This document shows, piece after piece, positions 1 through 6,344 of a DNA stretch of 10,512 bases. The stretch is from Clostridiaceae bacterium. GTDB lineage: Bacteria > Bacillota > Clostridia > Oscillospirales > Acutalibacteraceae. The translations under genes were made by a program, and so were the position numbers. Within the stretch, counting starts at the first letter, position 1, and the number at the start of each line of letters is the position of its first letter. The DNA lies in assembly GCA_016295895.1 (NCBI GenBank), contig JAEDKI010000057.1:1-10512 (forward strand), written 5' to 3'. The notes beneath the pieces were generated by a model. That model did not search any database. It saw only the letters and a list, made by a program, of their open reading frames with translations, and was not told where the DNA came from.

Positions 1-4
1 ATTG

Positions 5-33
5 TTGATATGGGGGCAAAATTATGGTATTAT
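5..33 (+). promoter_or_regulatory. Sigma-A-type promoter of the symporter gene
   Basis: A -35 box TTGATA (5-10) and a -10 box TATTAT (28-33) are separated by exactly 17 bp. The -10 box is preceded by TGG, giving an extended -10. Each hexamer matches the consensus at 5 of 6 positions. Transcription would start near position 40, leaving a leader of about 24 nt that contains the ribosome site AAGGTGG (49-55) ahead of the ATG at 64. Upstream sequence lies outside the window, so activator sites cannot be judged. Confidence 0.7.
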
Positions 34-63
34 AACACTATATGACAAAAAGGTGGTCTGCTG

Positions 64-1446
64 ATGGAAAAGGTATCTCTCAGAGAAAAAATCGGCTACG
101 GTGTCGGGGCTGTCGGCCTTGACCTGAGCTACGGAATGTTTTATTCCTATCTCTCAATTTATCTGACTAACGCTCTCGGCATCAAATCTGTGTTTCTGCT
201 CGTGCTTGCCCCCCTCGCAAGAATCTGGGACGGCATCAACGACCCGATGATGGGCATGCTCGTTGACCGCACCCGCACAAAAATGGGCAAATACCGCCCG
301 TGGATTCTCGGCGGCGCAATGCTTAACGCCGTTGTGCTCTGCCTGCTGTTCAACAACCCCGGCTTTACTCTCGGCTCTGTCGGGCTTTATGTCTATGTTG
401 CCGTGCTCTATGTGCTGTGGGGAATGACGAACACGCTTGCGGACATTCCGTTCTGGTCAATGATTCCCTCATTTGCAAGCGAGGAAAAGGACAGAAACCT
501 TGTTTCAACGATTGCAAGAACCTTTTCGGGTCTCGGTCAGGGAATTATCGTTATTTTCACCGCAATCGCCGTTGCCTATTTCGGCGGGGCTTCAAGCAGT
601 GAGCTGAGCAAGATGGATGCTGAATGCCTGAGAACGGGCTTCGGCAAATGGTCGGTTATAACGGCTGTTTTCCTCGTAATTTTTGCAAGCATCAGCGTTG
701 CTTCAACCAAAGAAAGACGGATTGTCTCAAATCCCGAAAAATTCTCGTTCAAAGCGGCTCTCGGCGCAATCAAAAAGAACGACCAGCTCCTTATTTTCAT
801 GCTTTTTGCCATGATTTCAAACGCAGGCTTCTATATGACCTCGGGCATCAGCAGTTATTATTTCGATTCCGTTGCGGGCAACCTCAAGCTTCAGTCAACC
901 TTCAATATGTTCGGCACGGTCGGCTCGGTTCTTTCTCTGCTCGTTATTCCCGTCTGCTCAAAATTCATGACGAACCGCTCAACCTACAAGCTTTCGCTTG
1001 CAACGGCGGCGGCAGGCTATCTCGGCATGGCGGCGGTCGGATATCTTTTCGGCGGCAATGTCTACGCCCTCGGAATCTGCTATCTGCTCACCTCAATCGG
1101 CACGGGCAGTATGTTCGTCAATCAGACCGTTATGCTCGCCGATGTTGTTGACTACGGCGAATATAAGCTCGGCAAGCGCAATCAGAGCCTGACCTTCTCA
1201 ATGAAAGGCTTTTTGCAGAAAATGGCTTACACGGTGCAGTCAATCATCATGTATTCCGCTTTCAGCCTGACGGGCTTTGACGGCAGTCTCGCTCAGCAGA
1301 GCGCCGCCGCAAAGAGCGCAATCTCGTTCCTGATGTTCGTTGTTCCGCCGATAATGATGATTATTTCATATATAATTTTCTCGAAAAAATATAAGATTTA
1401 CGGCGACTTCAAGCAGGAAGTTCTTCGGGCAGTTAGTGAAAAATAA
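64..1446 (+). CDS. GPH-family (MelB-type) sugar:cation symporter
   Basis: A 460-aa polytopic membrane protein of the glycoside-pentoside-hexuronide:cation symporter family (MFS fold, about 12 predicted helices). Such proteins import glycosides or oligosaccharides with Na+ or H+. The N-terminal signature is clear: R53, D56 and D60 in RIWDGINDP, followed by G64, D68, R69 and GKYRPW. These match R52, D55 and D59 of E. coli/Salmonella MelB, which form the cation site. D20 corresponds to MelB D19 and D127 (in DIPFWS) to MelB D124, the sugar-contacting residues. The C-terminal half has VDYGEYKLGKR, and K386 aligns with MelB K377. Full family length with no lesion, so it should be functional. The start at 64 has ribosome site AAGGTGG 8 bp upstream. 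The substrate cannot be read from sequence. The downstream neighbour is an exported PHP metallohydrolase, with no terminator in between. Confidence 0.93.
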   Translation: MEKVSLREKIGYGVGAVGLDLSYGMFYSYLSIYLTNALGIKSVFLLVLAPLARIWDGINDPMMGMLVDRTRTKMGKYRPWILGGAMLNAVVLCLLFNNPGFTLGSVGLYVYVAVLYVLWGMTNTLADIPFWSMIPSFASEEKDRNLVSTIARTFSGLGQGIIVIFTAIAVAYFGGASSSELSKMDAECLRTGFGKWSVITAVFLVIFASISVASTKERRIVSNPEKFSFKAALGAIKKNDQLLIFMLFAMISNAGFYMTSGISSYYFDSVAGNLKLQSTFNMFGTVGSVLSLLVIPVCSKFMTNRSTYKLSLATAAAGYLGMAAVGYLFGGNVYALGICYLLTSIGTGSMFVNQTVMLADVVDYGEYKLGKRNQSLTFSMKGFLQKMAYTVQSIIMYSAFSLTGFDGSLAQQSAAAKSAISFLMFVVPPIMMIISYIIFSKKYKIYGDFKQEVLRAVSEK

Positions 1447-1449
1447 CTG

Positions 1450-1478
1450 TTGACTTTTCTGTCAAATTCTGCTTTAAT
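1450..1478 (+). promoter_or_regulatory. Sigma-A-type promoter of the PHP hydrolase gene
   Basis: A -35 box TTGACT (1450-1455) and a -10 box TTTAAT (1473-1478) are separated by 17 bp; each matches consensus at 5 of 6 positions. The -35 box starts 3 bp after the transporter stop codon, so the promoter sits where an intergenic terminator might have been. No terminator is seen between the two genes, so read-through from the symporter plus extra initiation here is likely. The predicted start is near 1485, just ahead of the palindrome at 1494-1508. Confidence 0.7.
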
Positions 1479-1493
1479 AATTTGTATCGGAAG

Positions 1494-1508
1494 CCACGGT
1501 AACCGTGG
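1494..1508. promoter_or_regulatory. Perfect 7+1+7 palindrome, candidate operator
   Basis: CCACGGT (1494-1500), one central A, then its exact reverse complement ACCGTGG (1502-1508). It lies about +9 to +24 relative to the predicted transcription start of the PHP gene, a usual place for a roadblock-type repressor site. The one-base centre is poor for an RNA hairpin, although a shorter stem with a larger loop could form, and no T-run follows. A DNA-binding dimer site is therefore more likely than a terminator. No regulator gene is visible in the window to pair with it. Confidence 0.45.
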
Positions 1509-1540
1509 TAAATTCATTAAAAAGGTTGGAGGCTTTAAAA

Positions 1541-2905
1541 ATGAAAAAAACCGGAAAAATAATGTCTGTTCTCCTCTGCTTCGCTCTGCTTTTGCAGGCG
1601 GCGGCTCTCGGCACAACCGCTTTTGCGGCTGAAAATGACAGCTACACCATCGTTTCGCCCTATAAGGATGTTGTCTGGAGCGGCGAAAATGCATGGGGCG
1701 CTTACAGAGGCAATCTTCATTCACACACAACCTACAGCGACGGCAATCTTGACCTTGATACAATGGTCAAAAAGTATTACGAGCTCGGCTACGATTTTCT
1801 TGCAAACGCTGACCACGGCGTAACCGGCGTTGAATGGAACAAAGAGCCGTCAAGACAGGTTCTTTATTCGTATCAGACTCTTCTCGGCTATAAAGTTGCC
1901 CACATGAGCGACGAGGACTATGCCGCAGTCACAAACGGCACTTACAATAACAGAGGCAGAAAGATGGTCTGCGTTACCGGCGCAAACGAACTGAACAATC
2001 TTTCTCTGAGCAAAAACCATGTTAACGGTTTCTTCCTTCCCTCGGATGTCGGCAACGGCTTCGGCGGCATTGAGAACGAAGCAGGCTACGAAAAAGCAAT
2101 CAAATTCGTTCAGGATAACGGCGGTCTTTCCCACATCAACCATCCCGGCGACTGGATTGAATCAAACGCCAATCCCGAAGCGGTTAACGACCAATACAAC
2201 ATCAAGCTTTTCGGCGATCTCATTCTTAAATATGACTCCTGCCTCGGCACGGAGGTTCTCAACGAGAAAAACGGCACAACCGGCTATGACAGAGTTCTTT
2301 GGGATAATCTTCTCATGTACTGCCTGCCCTACGGCAAGACCGTTTTAGGCTTCAGCAACACCGACGCTCACAACCTTGAAAATGTTGACAGCTCCTTCAG
2401 CGTATTCATGATGGAAGAAAACACCGTTGACAACATCAAGGCTACCATGCAGAACGGCGCATTCTTCGCCGTAACAAGAATCCTCAGAGGCAACGATTTT
2501 GAAATCGGTCCCAAAGAGGGCTTCGATGTCAGAAACACAGACCTTGCCTATCCCATGTTCACCGAGCTTTCGGTTGACGGCCACAAGATCACCGTTACCG
2601 CAACCGATGCCGAGGAGATTCAGTTCATTGCCAACGGCAAGGTTATCTCAAAGCAGGCAATCGGCAGCGATGCGGTTGTTCTTGACCTCGACCAAATCGT
2701 CGGTGCGGCTGATTTTGAATATGTCAGAGTTGAGCTTAAGGGTCAGGGCGGTATGTGCCTTTCACAGGCTCTTGTTATTGACGACGGCAGCGAGCCCCTC
2801 AAGTTTGAGGAGAATGCAACCTTCGCTCAGAAGCTCGTTATCGCTTTCAAGGGCACAAAGCTCTGGACCATCATTCAGGAAATCTCCTATAAGATTAAGA
2901 AATAA
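1541..2905 (+). CDS. Secreted PHP-domain metallohydrolase (CehA/McbA-like)
   Basis: A 454-aa exported enzyme. Residues 1-29 are a classical signal peptide: KK at the N-terminus, a hydrophobic core and an AFA|AE cleavage site, with no lipobox Cys. The PHP domain follows with a full set of metal ligands: H60 and H62 in YRGNLHSHTTYSDG, D67, D91/H92 in ADHG, E150, H198/H201 in HINHP, and D275/H277 in NTDAH. PHP proteins bind two or three metal ions and mostly hydrolyse phosphoesters; the CehA/McbA branch also includes an esterase. The exact substrate is unknown. From about residue 335 a beta-rich, Ig-like region follows, then a short amphipathic tail (about 422-454). The start at 1541 was chosen over an in-frame ATG at 1505 because GGTTGGAGG (1524-1532) lies just upstream and the signal peptide begins there. 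It sits directly after the GPH symporter, so cleavage outside the cell and uptake of the product is a reasonable guess only. Confidence 0.88.
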   Translation: MKKTGKIMSVLLCFALLLQAAALGTTAFAAENDSYTIVSPYKDVVWSGENAWGAYRGNLHSHTTYSDGNLDLDTMVKKYYELGYDFLANADHGVTGVEWNKEPSRQVLYSYQTLLGYKVAHMSDEDYAAVTNGTYNNRGRKMVCVTGANELNNLSLSKNHVNGFFLPSDVGNGFGGIENEAGYEKAIKFVQDNGGLSHINHPGDWIESNANPEAVNDQYNIKLFGDLILKYDSCLGTEVLNEKNGTTGYDRVLWDNLLMYCLPYGKTVLGFSNTDAHNLENVDSSFSVFMMEENTVDNIKATMQNGAFFAVTRILRGNDFEIGPKEGFDVRNTDLAYPMFTELSVDGHKITVTATDAEEIQFIANGKVISKQAIGSDAVVLDLDQIVGAADFEYVRVELKGQGGMCLSQALVIDDGSEPLKFEENATFAQKLVIAFKGTKLWTIIQEISYKIKK

Positions 2906-2927
2906 TTATCGCTGAATGCGACATTTC

Positions 2928-2961
2928 GCCCGGATTGTCTCTCAGACAATCCGGGCTTTTT
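2928..2961 (+). terminator. Rho-independent terminator after the PHP gene
   Basis: A perfect 13-bp stem: left arm GCCCGGATTGTCT (2928-2940), loop CTC (2941-2943), right arm 2944-2956, then five T residues (2957-2961). The stem is GC-rich at its base, and the hairpin begins 23 bp after the PHP stop codon. It separates the PHP unit from the hydrolase promoter, which starts only 7 bp further on. Confidence 0.95.
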
Positions 2962-2967
2962 GACGGC

Positions 2968-2996
2968 TTGACAGTATTTGCATTAATTGCTATAAT
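2968..2996 (+). promoter_or_regulatory. Fully consensus sigma-A promoter of the hydrolase gene
   Basis: The -35 box is TTGACA (2968-2973) and the -10 box TATAAT (2991-2996), both perfect, with a 17-bp spacer. TGC precedes the -10 box, so the extended -10 TG is also present. Transcription should start near 3003. The leader of about 57 nt contains GCCGAA (3011-3016) complementary to TTCGGC (3031-3036), a possible weak 6-bp hairpin, and ends in AAGGAGG (3048-3054). Nothing resembling a known riboswitch is seen. Confidence 0.9.
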
Positions 2997-3059
2997 AACC
3001 ACCGAATATTGCCGAAGATCGGGTGGGGCTTTCGGCACGGTAAAAACAAGGAGGATGAA

Positions 3060-4724
3060 ATGAGAACCAAAAAGCTTATTGCAATTGTTTTATGCCTTTC
3101 GTTCATATTTGCGATTTTTGCTCCGGCGCAGGCAAGCGCCGCTCAGGAATGCAACTGTAACGAAACTCCGATTATTTATGTCAGAGGCCGCTGCACTCTC
3201 AAAACAGACAAGGATCTGCCTTCTGATGATGTCAACAATCCCAGTCTCCCCTATGTCAGCAACGAATACGTTCAGGAACAGCTTCCCGAGCTTGTCAAGA
3301 TTTATGCAAATTGCTATTTCCTCGGCGGAAAGGACTTCACTCCTTTCCGTGAAAGACTGACCGAAGTATTCAAAGAAATCTATAAGGATTATGCGCTCGA
3401 TAATAACGGCAATGTAACCAACAATTCCGGACCCGAGCCTTCGGACGAATGGGACAGAGTGTATGTCCCCTCTGTTCATCAGTCACCCGGACCCGTTGAT
3501 ACTCCAAGAAAAGCAAAAGACGAGATTTACAGATACTTCTTCCAATATGACTGCCGCCTTGACCCCTGCGCCACCGCAGATAACCTTTATAAATACATTC
3601 AGCGTGTCAAGGAAGCGACAGGTCATTCAACCGTTAAGATTATTGCCCGCTGCCTCGGAACCAACATTCTTGCCGCATATCTGGCAGAATACGGCTGGAG
3701 CGATATCGAAGATGTAATATTCTACAACGCCATTATGAACGGCACGGCAGTAACAAACTCCCTTTTCACCGGTGAGCTTTATTTTGACGATGACGCCGTT
3801 GACTTTTTCGCAAATCAGAATCTTGAGGACACAACGGTTCTGACCCTCATCAAGCAGATTATCACCCTTGCCAACAAGACCTACGGCCTCGGTCTGACCA
3901 TGGATTACATAAACATGACCGCAACCGATGTTGCATATTTCGTTGTTCCCGATGTTATGAGAGTCAGCTACGCAACAACTCCCGGTTATTGGGCAATGGT
4001 TTCGGCTGACCGCTATTTTGAAGCAAGAAACTTTATATTCAACAGCGTAAGCGTCAAGAATGAATTTGCAGGGCTTATTGAAAAGCTTGACAATTATCAT
4101 AACACCGTCAGCGTCAGAATTCCTAAGATGCTCAAGCAGATGGAAGCAGACGGAGTCAATGTCTATTTTATCGGAAAATACGGATATCAGCTTTATCCCA
4201 TAATGAAAGACGCCGCTCATCAGAGCGATATGATAGTTACCCTGACTCAGCAGGTTCCCGGAACAACCTGTGCTCCTATCGGGCAAACTCTCAGCGATAC
4301 TTACATTCAGAACGCTGAAGCAAACGGCTTCGGCAAATATATCTCCCCCGACAAGGCTATCGATTCTTCAACCTCGATGTTCCCCGACACAACATGGTAC
4401 ATCAAAAACATGGAGCATAACTGCTTCCCCCATGTAATTGATATGCTTATTTATAAGATAATGAGATACGAGGGCGAAAAGATGACGGTTTGGGATAACC
4501 CCGATTATCCTCAGTATATCATCTATGAAGGCGAAGAAAACAACGGAGATGTGCTTATTCCGATGACCCCCGAGGAGCAGGGGCAGACGCTCAGTGAACC
4601 CGGATTCTTTGAAGTTCTTTTCGGATTCTTCAAATCCCTGTTCAAAACGGTTAACGAGCTTCTGACAGAGCTTCAGCGTCAGATAATGGAAAAATCGCAG
4701 GCGGGCAAAACCGTTCAGCAATAA
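3060..4724 (+). CDS. Exported alpha/beta-hydrolase-like protein with a Cys nucleophile elbow
   Basis: A 554-aa protein. Residues 1-27 are a signal peptide (RTKK, hydrophobic stretch, ASA|AQ). C31 and C33 follow, but no lipobox is present. The mature part resembles lipase/LCAT-type alpha/beta hydrolases. IIYVRGR (38-44) sits where the first strand and oxyanion loop (usually HG) lie. YDCRLDP resembles the YDWR block. ATADNLYKYIQRVKEATGH precedes VKIIARCLGTNI, which occupies the place of the G-H-S-L-G elbow, putting C198 at the nucleophile position. D431 or D435 and H453 or H458 near the C-terminus are candidate Asp and His partners. The tail (about 515-554) is an aromatic-rich amphipathic helix followed by a polar end. 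The start at 3060 has AAGGAGG 5 bp upstream; an in-frame ATG at 3009 would add 17 residues ahead of the signal peptide and is unlikely. It is a single-gene unit with its own strong promoter and terminator. Fold assignment is by motif only and the substrate is unknown. Confidence 0.72.
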   Translation: MRTKKLIAIVLCLSFIFAIFAPAQASAAQECNCNETPIIYVRGRCTLKTDKDLPSDDVNNPSLPYVSNEYVQEQLPELVKIYANCYFLGGKDFTPFRERLTEVFKEIYKDYALDNNGNVTNNSGPEPSDEWDRVYVPSVHQSPGPVDTPRKAKDEIYRYFFQYDCRLDPCATADNLYKYIQRVKEATGHSTVKIIARCLGTNILAAYLAEYGWSDIEDVIFYNAIMNGTAVTNSLFTGELYFDDDAVDFFANQNLEDTTVLTLIKQIITLANKTYGLGLTMDYINMTATDVAYFVVPDVMRVSYATTPGYWAMVSADRYFEARNFIFNSVSVKNEFAGLIEKLDNYHNTVSVRIPKMLKQMEADGVNVYFIGKYGYQLYPIMKDAAHQSDMIVTLTQQVPGTTCAPIGQTLSDTYIQNAEANGFGKYISPDKAIDSSTSMFPDTTWYIKNMEHNCFPHVIDMLIYKIMRYEGEKMTVWDNPDYPQYIIYEGEENNGDVLIPMTPEEQGQTLSEPGFFEVLFGFFKSLFKTVNELLTELQRQIMEKSQAGKTVQQ

Positions 4725-4740
4725 AATCGGTAAAATTATC

Positions 4741-4781
4741 AACAGCGTTATTGCAGTTTTCTGCTGCGGTAACGCTGTTTT
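4741..4781 (+). terminator. Hairpin terminator after the hydrolase gene
   Basis: AACAGCGTTA (4741-4750) pairs perfectly with TAACGCTGTT (4770-4779). The stem continues inward through two G-U pairs and GCAG/CTGC to a loop at 4757-4763, about 16 bp in all. The T-run is short (TTTT at 4778-4781, partly inside the stem), so termination may be less than complete. It lies 16 bp after the hydrolase stop. The remaining 4782-4848 stretch shows nothing recognisable before the ATPase promoter. Confidence 0.8.
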
Positions 4782-4848
4782 CGGCTTTCTATGTGCATAT
4801 TTTAATCAGCGATTGCCGTCTCAGAGTAAAGTTTGTTTATTATTTCAC

Positions 4849-4877
4849 TTGAATTTGCAAAGCAAAAGGGATAGAAT
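4849..4877 (+). promoter_or_regulatory. Promoter of the V-type ATPase operon
   Basis: A -35 box TTGAAT (4849-4854; 4 of 6) and a -10 box TAGAAT (4872-4877; 5 of 6) are separated by 17 bp. Transcription should start near 4884, only about 21 nt before the first ATG at 4905, with ribosome site GAAGGTG (4894-4900) in between. No other promoter was noticed in the ATPase gene block, whose gaps are only 5-25 bp, so the operon is probably read from here. Confidence 0.7.
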
Positions 4878-4904
4878 ATAGAAAAATAAGAAAGAAGGTG
4901 CGCT

Positions 4905-5258
4905 ATGGATAAAGAAAAGATAATCAAAGAGGAAAGCGACAATCTCGGCTCGGTCATCAAAATGCTGGTTGACTTTGACGCTCAGCAGAGAGAGATTATT
5001 GCTTCGGCGCTTTCCGGCAGAGAAGCCGCCCGAAAAGATATTCAGTCAGAGCGCAGCGAAATAGAAGAAAAATATATGAAACGGGCTGAGGAACGCCTTA
5101 AAAAGCTTGAGCAAAGTGAAAACGAGCGTGCGGACAAGGCCATCAAAGCGGCGCAGGAGGCTTCGCTCAAGAATATTGCCGAGCTTGAAAAAACTGCGGC
5201 AGAAAAAAAGGCTTTCTGGGTTGAGCAAATCTACGAAAGAACCGTTAACGGCAAATGA
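4905..5258 (+). CDS. ntpF: V-type ATPase peripheral-stalk subunit (G/H-like, NtpF-like)
   Basis: A 117-aa, highly charged protein that is almost entirely predicted coiled coil, rich in Glu, Lys, Arg and Ala with no membrane segment. Heptad-like stretches such as YMKRAEERLKKLEQSE make up the middle. Small stalk subunits of A/V-type ATPases (NtpF of Enterococcus, G of Thermus, H of archaea) have this make-up and about this length (100-120 aa). They pair with subunit E to hold the catalytic head against rotation. Identification rests mainly on position as first gene of the ATPase operon, where the E. hirae and Thermus operons also carry this subunit; low-complexity coiled coils are hard to assign by sequence alone. 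The ribosome site is GAAGGTG (4894-4900), and the next gene starts 25 bp after its stop. Confidence 0.8.
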   Translation: MDKEKIIKEESDNLGSVIKMLVDFDAQQREIIASALSGREAARKDIQSERSEIEEKYMKRAEERLKKLEQSENERADKAIKAAQEASLKNIAELEKTAAEKKAFWVEQIYERTVNGK

Positions 5259-5283
5259 TTTTTAACAAAGGGAGGCGGCGTTA

Positions 5284-6327
5284 ATGCAGTCAAAGGCTTC
5301 AAATTCCGTTATGACAAGAGCAAGAGCAAAATACGGCTGCCGTCTCAGCAAAGCGGATTTTGAATCGCTTGCAGGGCTTACAAGGCTGCACGATACGGCA
5401 TCTTTTCTCAGAACACGCACGCATTATGCGCCGTATTTTGAATCGCTTGCGAACGCTCCCGAGCTTTCAAGGCTTCTGCTCGAAAGCACGCTGAAAAAAG
5501 CCTTTTTTGATGAAGCTCAGAAGCTCTGCGGCTTTGAAAAAAGCGTCGGCAACAGCATTTTCAGATATTATCTGCTCAGCCGTGAAACCGAGCTGATTTT
5601 TGACTATATAATGAATCTTTCACGGGGAACGCCCGAAAAATCGCTTCTCAGAACTCCCCCTGCCGAAACCGGCGGAACAAAAATCGACTTTGCAAAGCTT
5701 TTTCAGATAACGGAGACTCGGGAACTGCTTAAATATCTGTCAAAAACGAAATATGCAAAGCTTATCGCCGTTTTGCCGAAAACCGACGGCGGCAGCTTTG
5801 ACCTTGCCCTCATTGAAGCAACTCTGGAGCGAATCAAATACGATATCCTTTTTGCGGATATCAAAAAGAATATGCCGTCTGAAACCGCAACGCTCCTGTG
5901 CTACAATCTCCGCATGAGAATCGAGCTTACGGATTTCAACATGATTTACAGGGCAAAAAAATATTATTCTCTCCCCGAGAGCACCATCCGTGCAAACATG
6001 ATAGGCTACCGTTGCCTGCTCTCGCAGAAGGCGGTTGACGCCATCATTTCCGCTCCCGACGCACGGGAGGCAATGGAAATTTTCAAAAAATCCCGCTATT
6101 CGTCAAGAGCCGCATCGCTCGGCACGGAGGATTTTGAGCTGTTCTGCGAAAAAGCCGTGCTTGATTCCGCAATCAGGCAGATTCATTTTTCCTCCGACCC
6201 CGCCATCGTTCTTGCGGCTTATCTGCAAATAATGCAGAACGAATGCGACAACATCATAAAAATAATCGAAGGCATCGTCTACAAGGTGCCGAAAGATGAA
6301 ATTCTTTCAAATCTGATAATAATTTAA
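5284..6327 (+). CDS. ntpC: V-type ATPase subunit C (central-stalk/c-ring connector)
   Basis: A 347-aa soluble, mostly helical protein of the V-ATPase subunit C/d (AC39) family. In the complex this subunit is the funnel that sits on the proteolipid ring and joins it to the D-F axle. Family traits visible are the early block RARAKYGCRLSKADFESLAG, repeated L-R-x-R/F-type helices, and the block LRMRIELTDFNMIYRAKKYY in the later half, typical of the family's E-x-x-N-x-x-x-I-x-R motif. Length matches the usual 320-350 aa. The ribosome site AAAGGGAGG (5267-5275) lies 8 bp before the ATG. In E. hirae and Thermus the C gene follows E; here it precedes the I gene. Confidence 0.88.
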   Translation: MQSKASNSVMTRARAKYGCRLSKADFESLAGLTRLHDTASFLRTRTHYAPYFESLANAPELSRLLLESTLKKAFFDEAQKLCGFEKSVGNSIFRYYLLSRETELIFDYIMNLSRGTPEKSLLRTPPAETGGTKIDFAKLFQITETRELLKYLSKTKYAKLIAVLPKTDGGSFDLALIEATLERIKYDILFADIKKNMPSETATLLCYNLRMRIELTDFNMIYRAKKYYSLPESTIRANMIGYRCLLSQKAVDAIISAPDAREAMEIFKKSRYSSRAASLGTEDFELFCEKAVLDSAIRQIHFSSDPAIVLAAYLQIMQNECDNIIKIIEGIVYKVPKDEILSNLIII

Positions 6328-6344
6328 GAAAGGAGCGTGAGTAA

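Noticed and set aside
624..1151. 175-codon open frame on the + strand inside the symporter gene, in another frame
   Set aside because: Its composition (Arg/Cys/Gln-rich, no domain) is typical of out-of-frame reading, and the symporter is complete in its own frame.
1505..1540. Upstream in-frame ATG for the PHP gene, adding 12 residues
   Set aside because: It has no ribosome site, overlaps the palindrome, and would put a charged stretch ahead of a complete signal peptide. The ATG at 1541 has GGTTGGAGG at the right distance.
3011..3036. Possible leader riboswitch or attenuator ahead of the hydrolase gene
   Set aside because: Only one weak 6-bp hairpin can be drawn, the leader is about 57 nt, and no known riboswitch core or alternative terminator is seen.
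3036..3043. CACGGTAA shared with the palindrome at 1494-1508, as a second operator half-site
   Set aside because: Only 8 bases match and there is no inverted partner, so chance is the simpler explanation.
3009..3059. Upstream in-frame ATG for the hydrolase gene
   Set aside because: It lies only a few bases after the predicted transcription start, lacks a ribosome site and would mask the signal peptide. The ATG at 3060 follows AAGGAGG.
3627..4286. 219-codon open frame on the - strand inside the hydrolase gene
   Set aside because: It is a mirror of the coding strand's codon bias, with no promoter or ribosome site and no recognisable motif, and it is fully overlapped by a well-supported gene.
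4814..5348. TGCCGTCTCAG occurring near 4814 and again near 5338, as a repeat
   Set aside because: An 11-base match without flanking similarity; the second copy lies inside coding sequence for subunit C. Probably chance.
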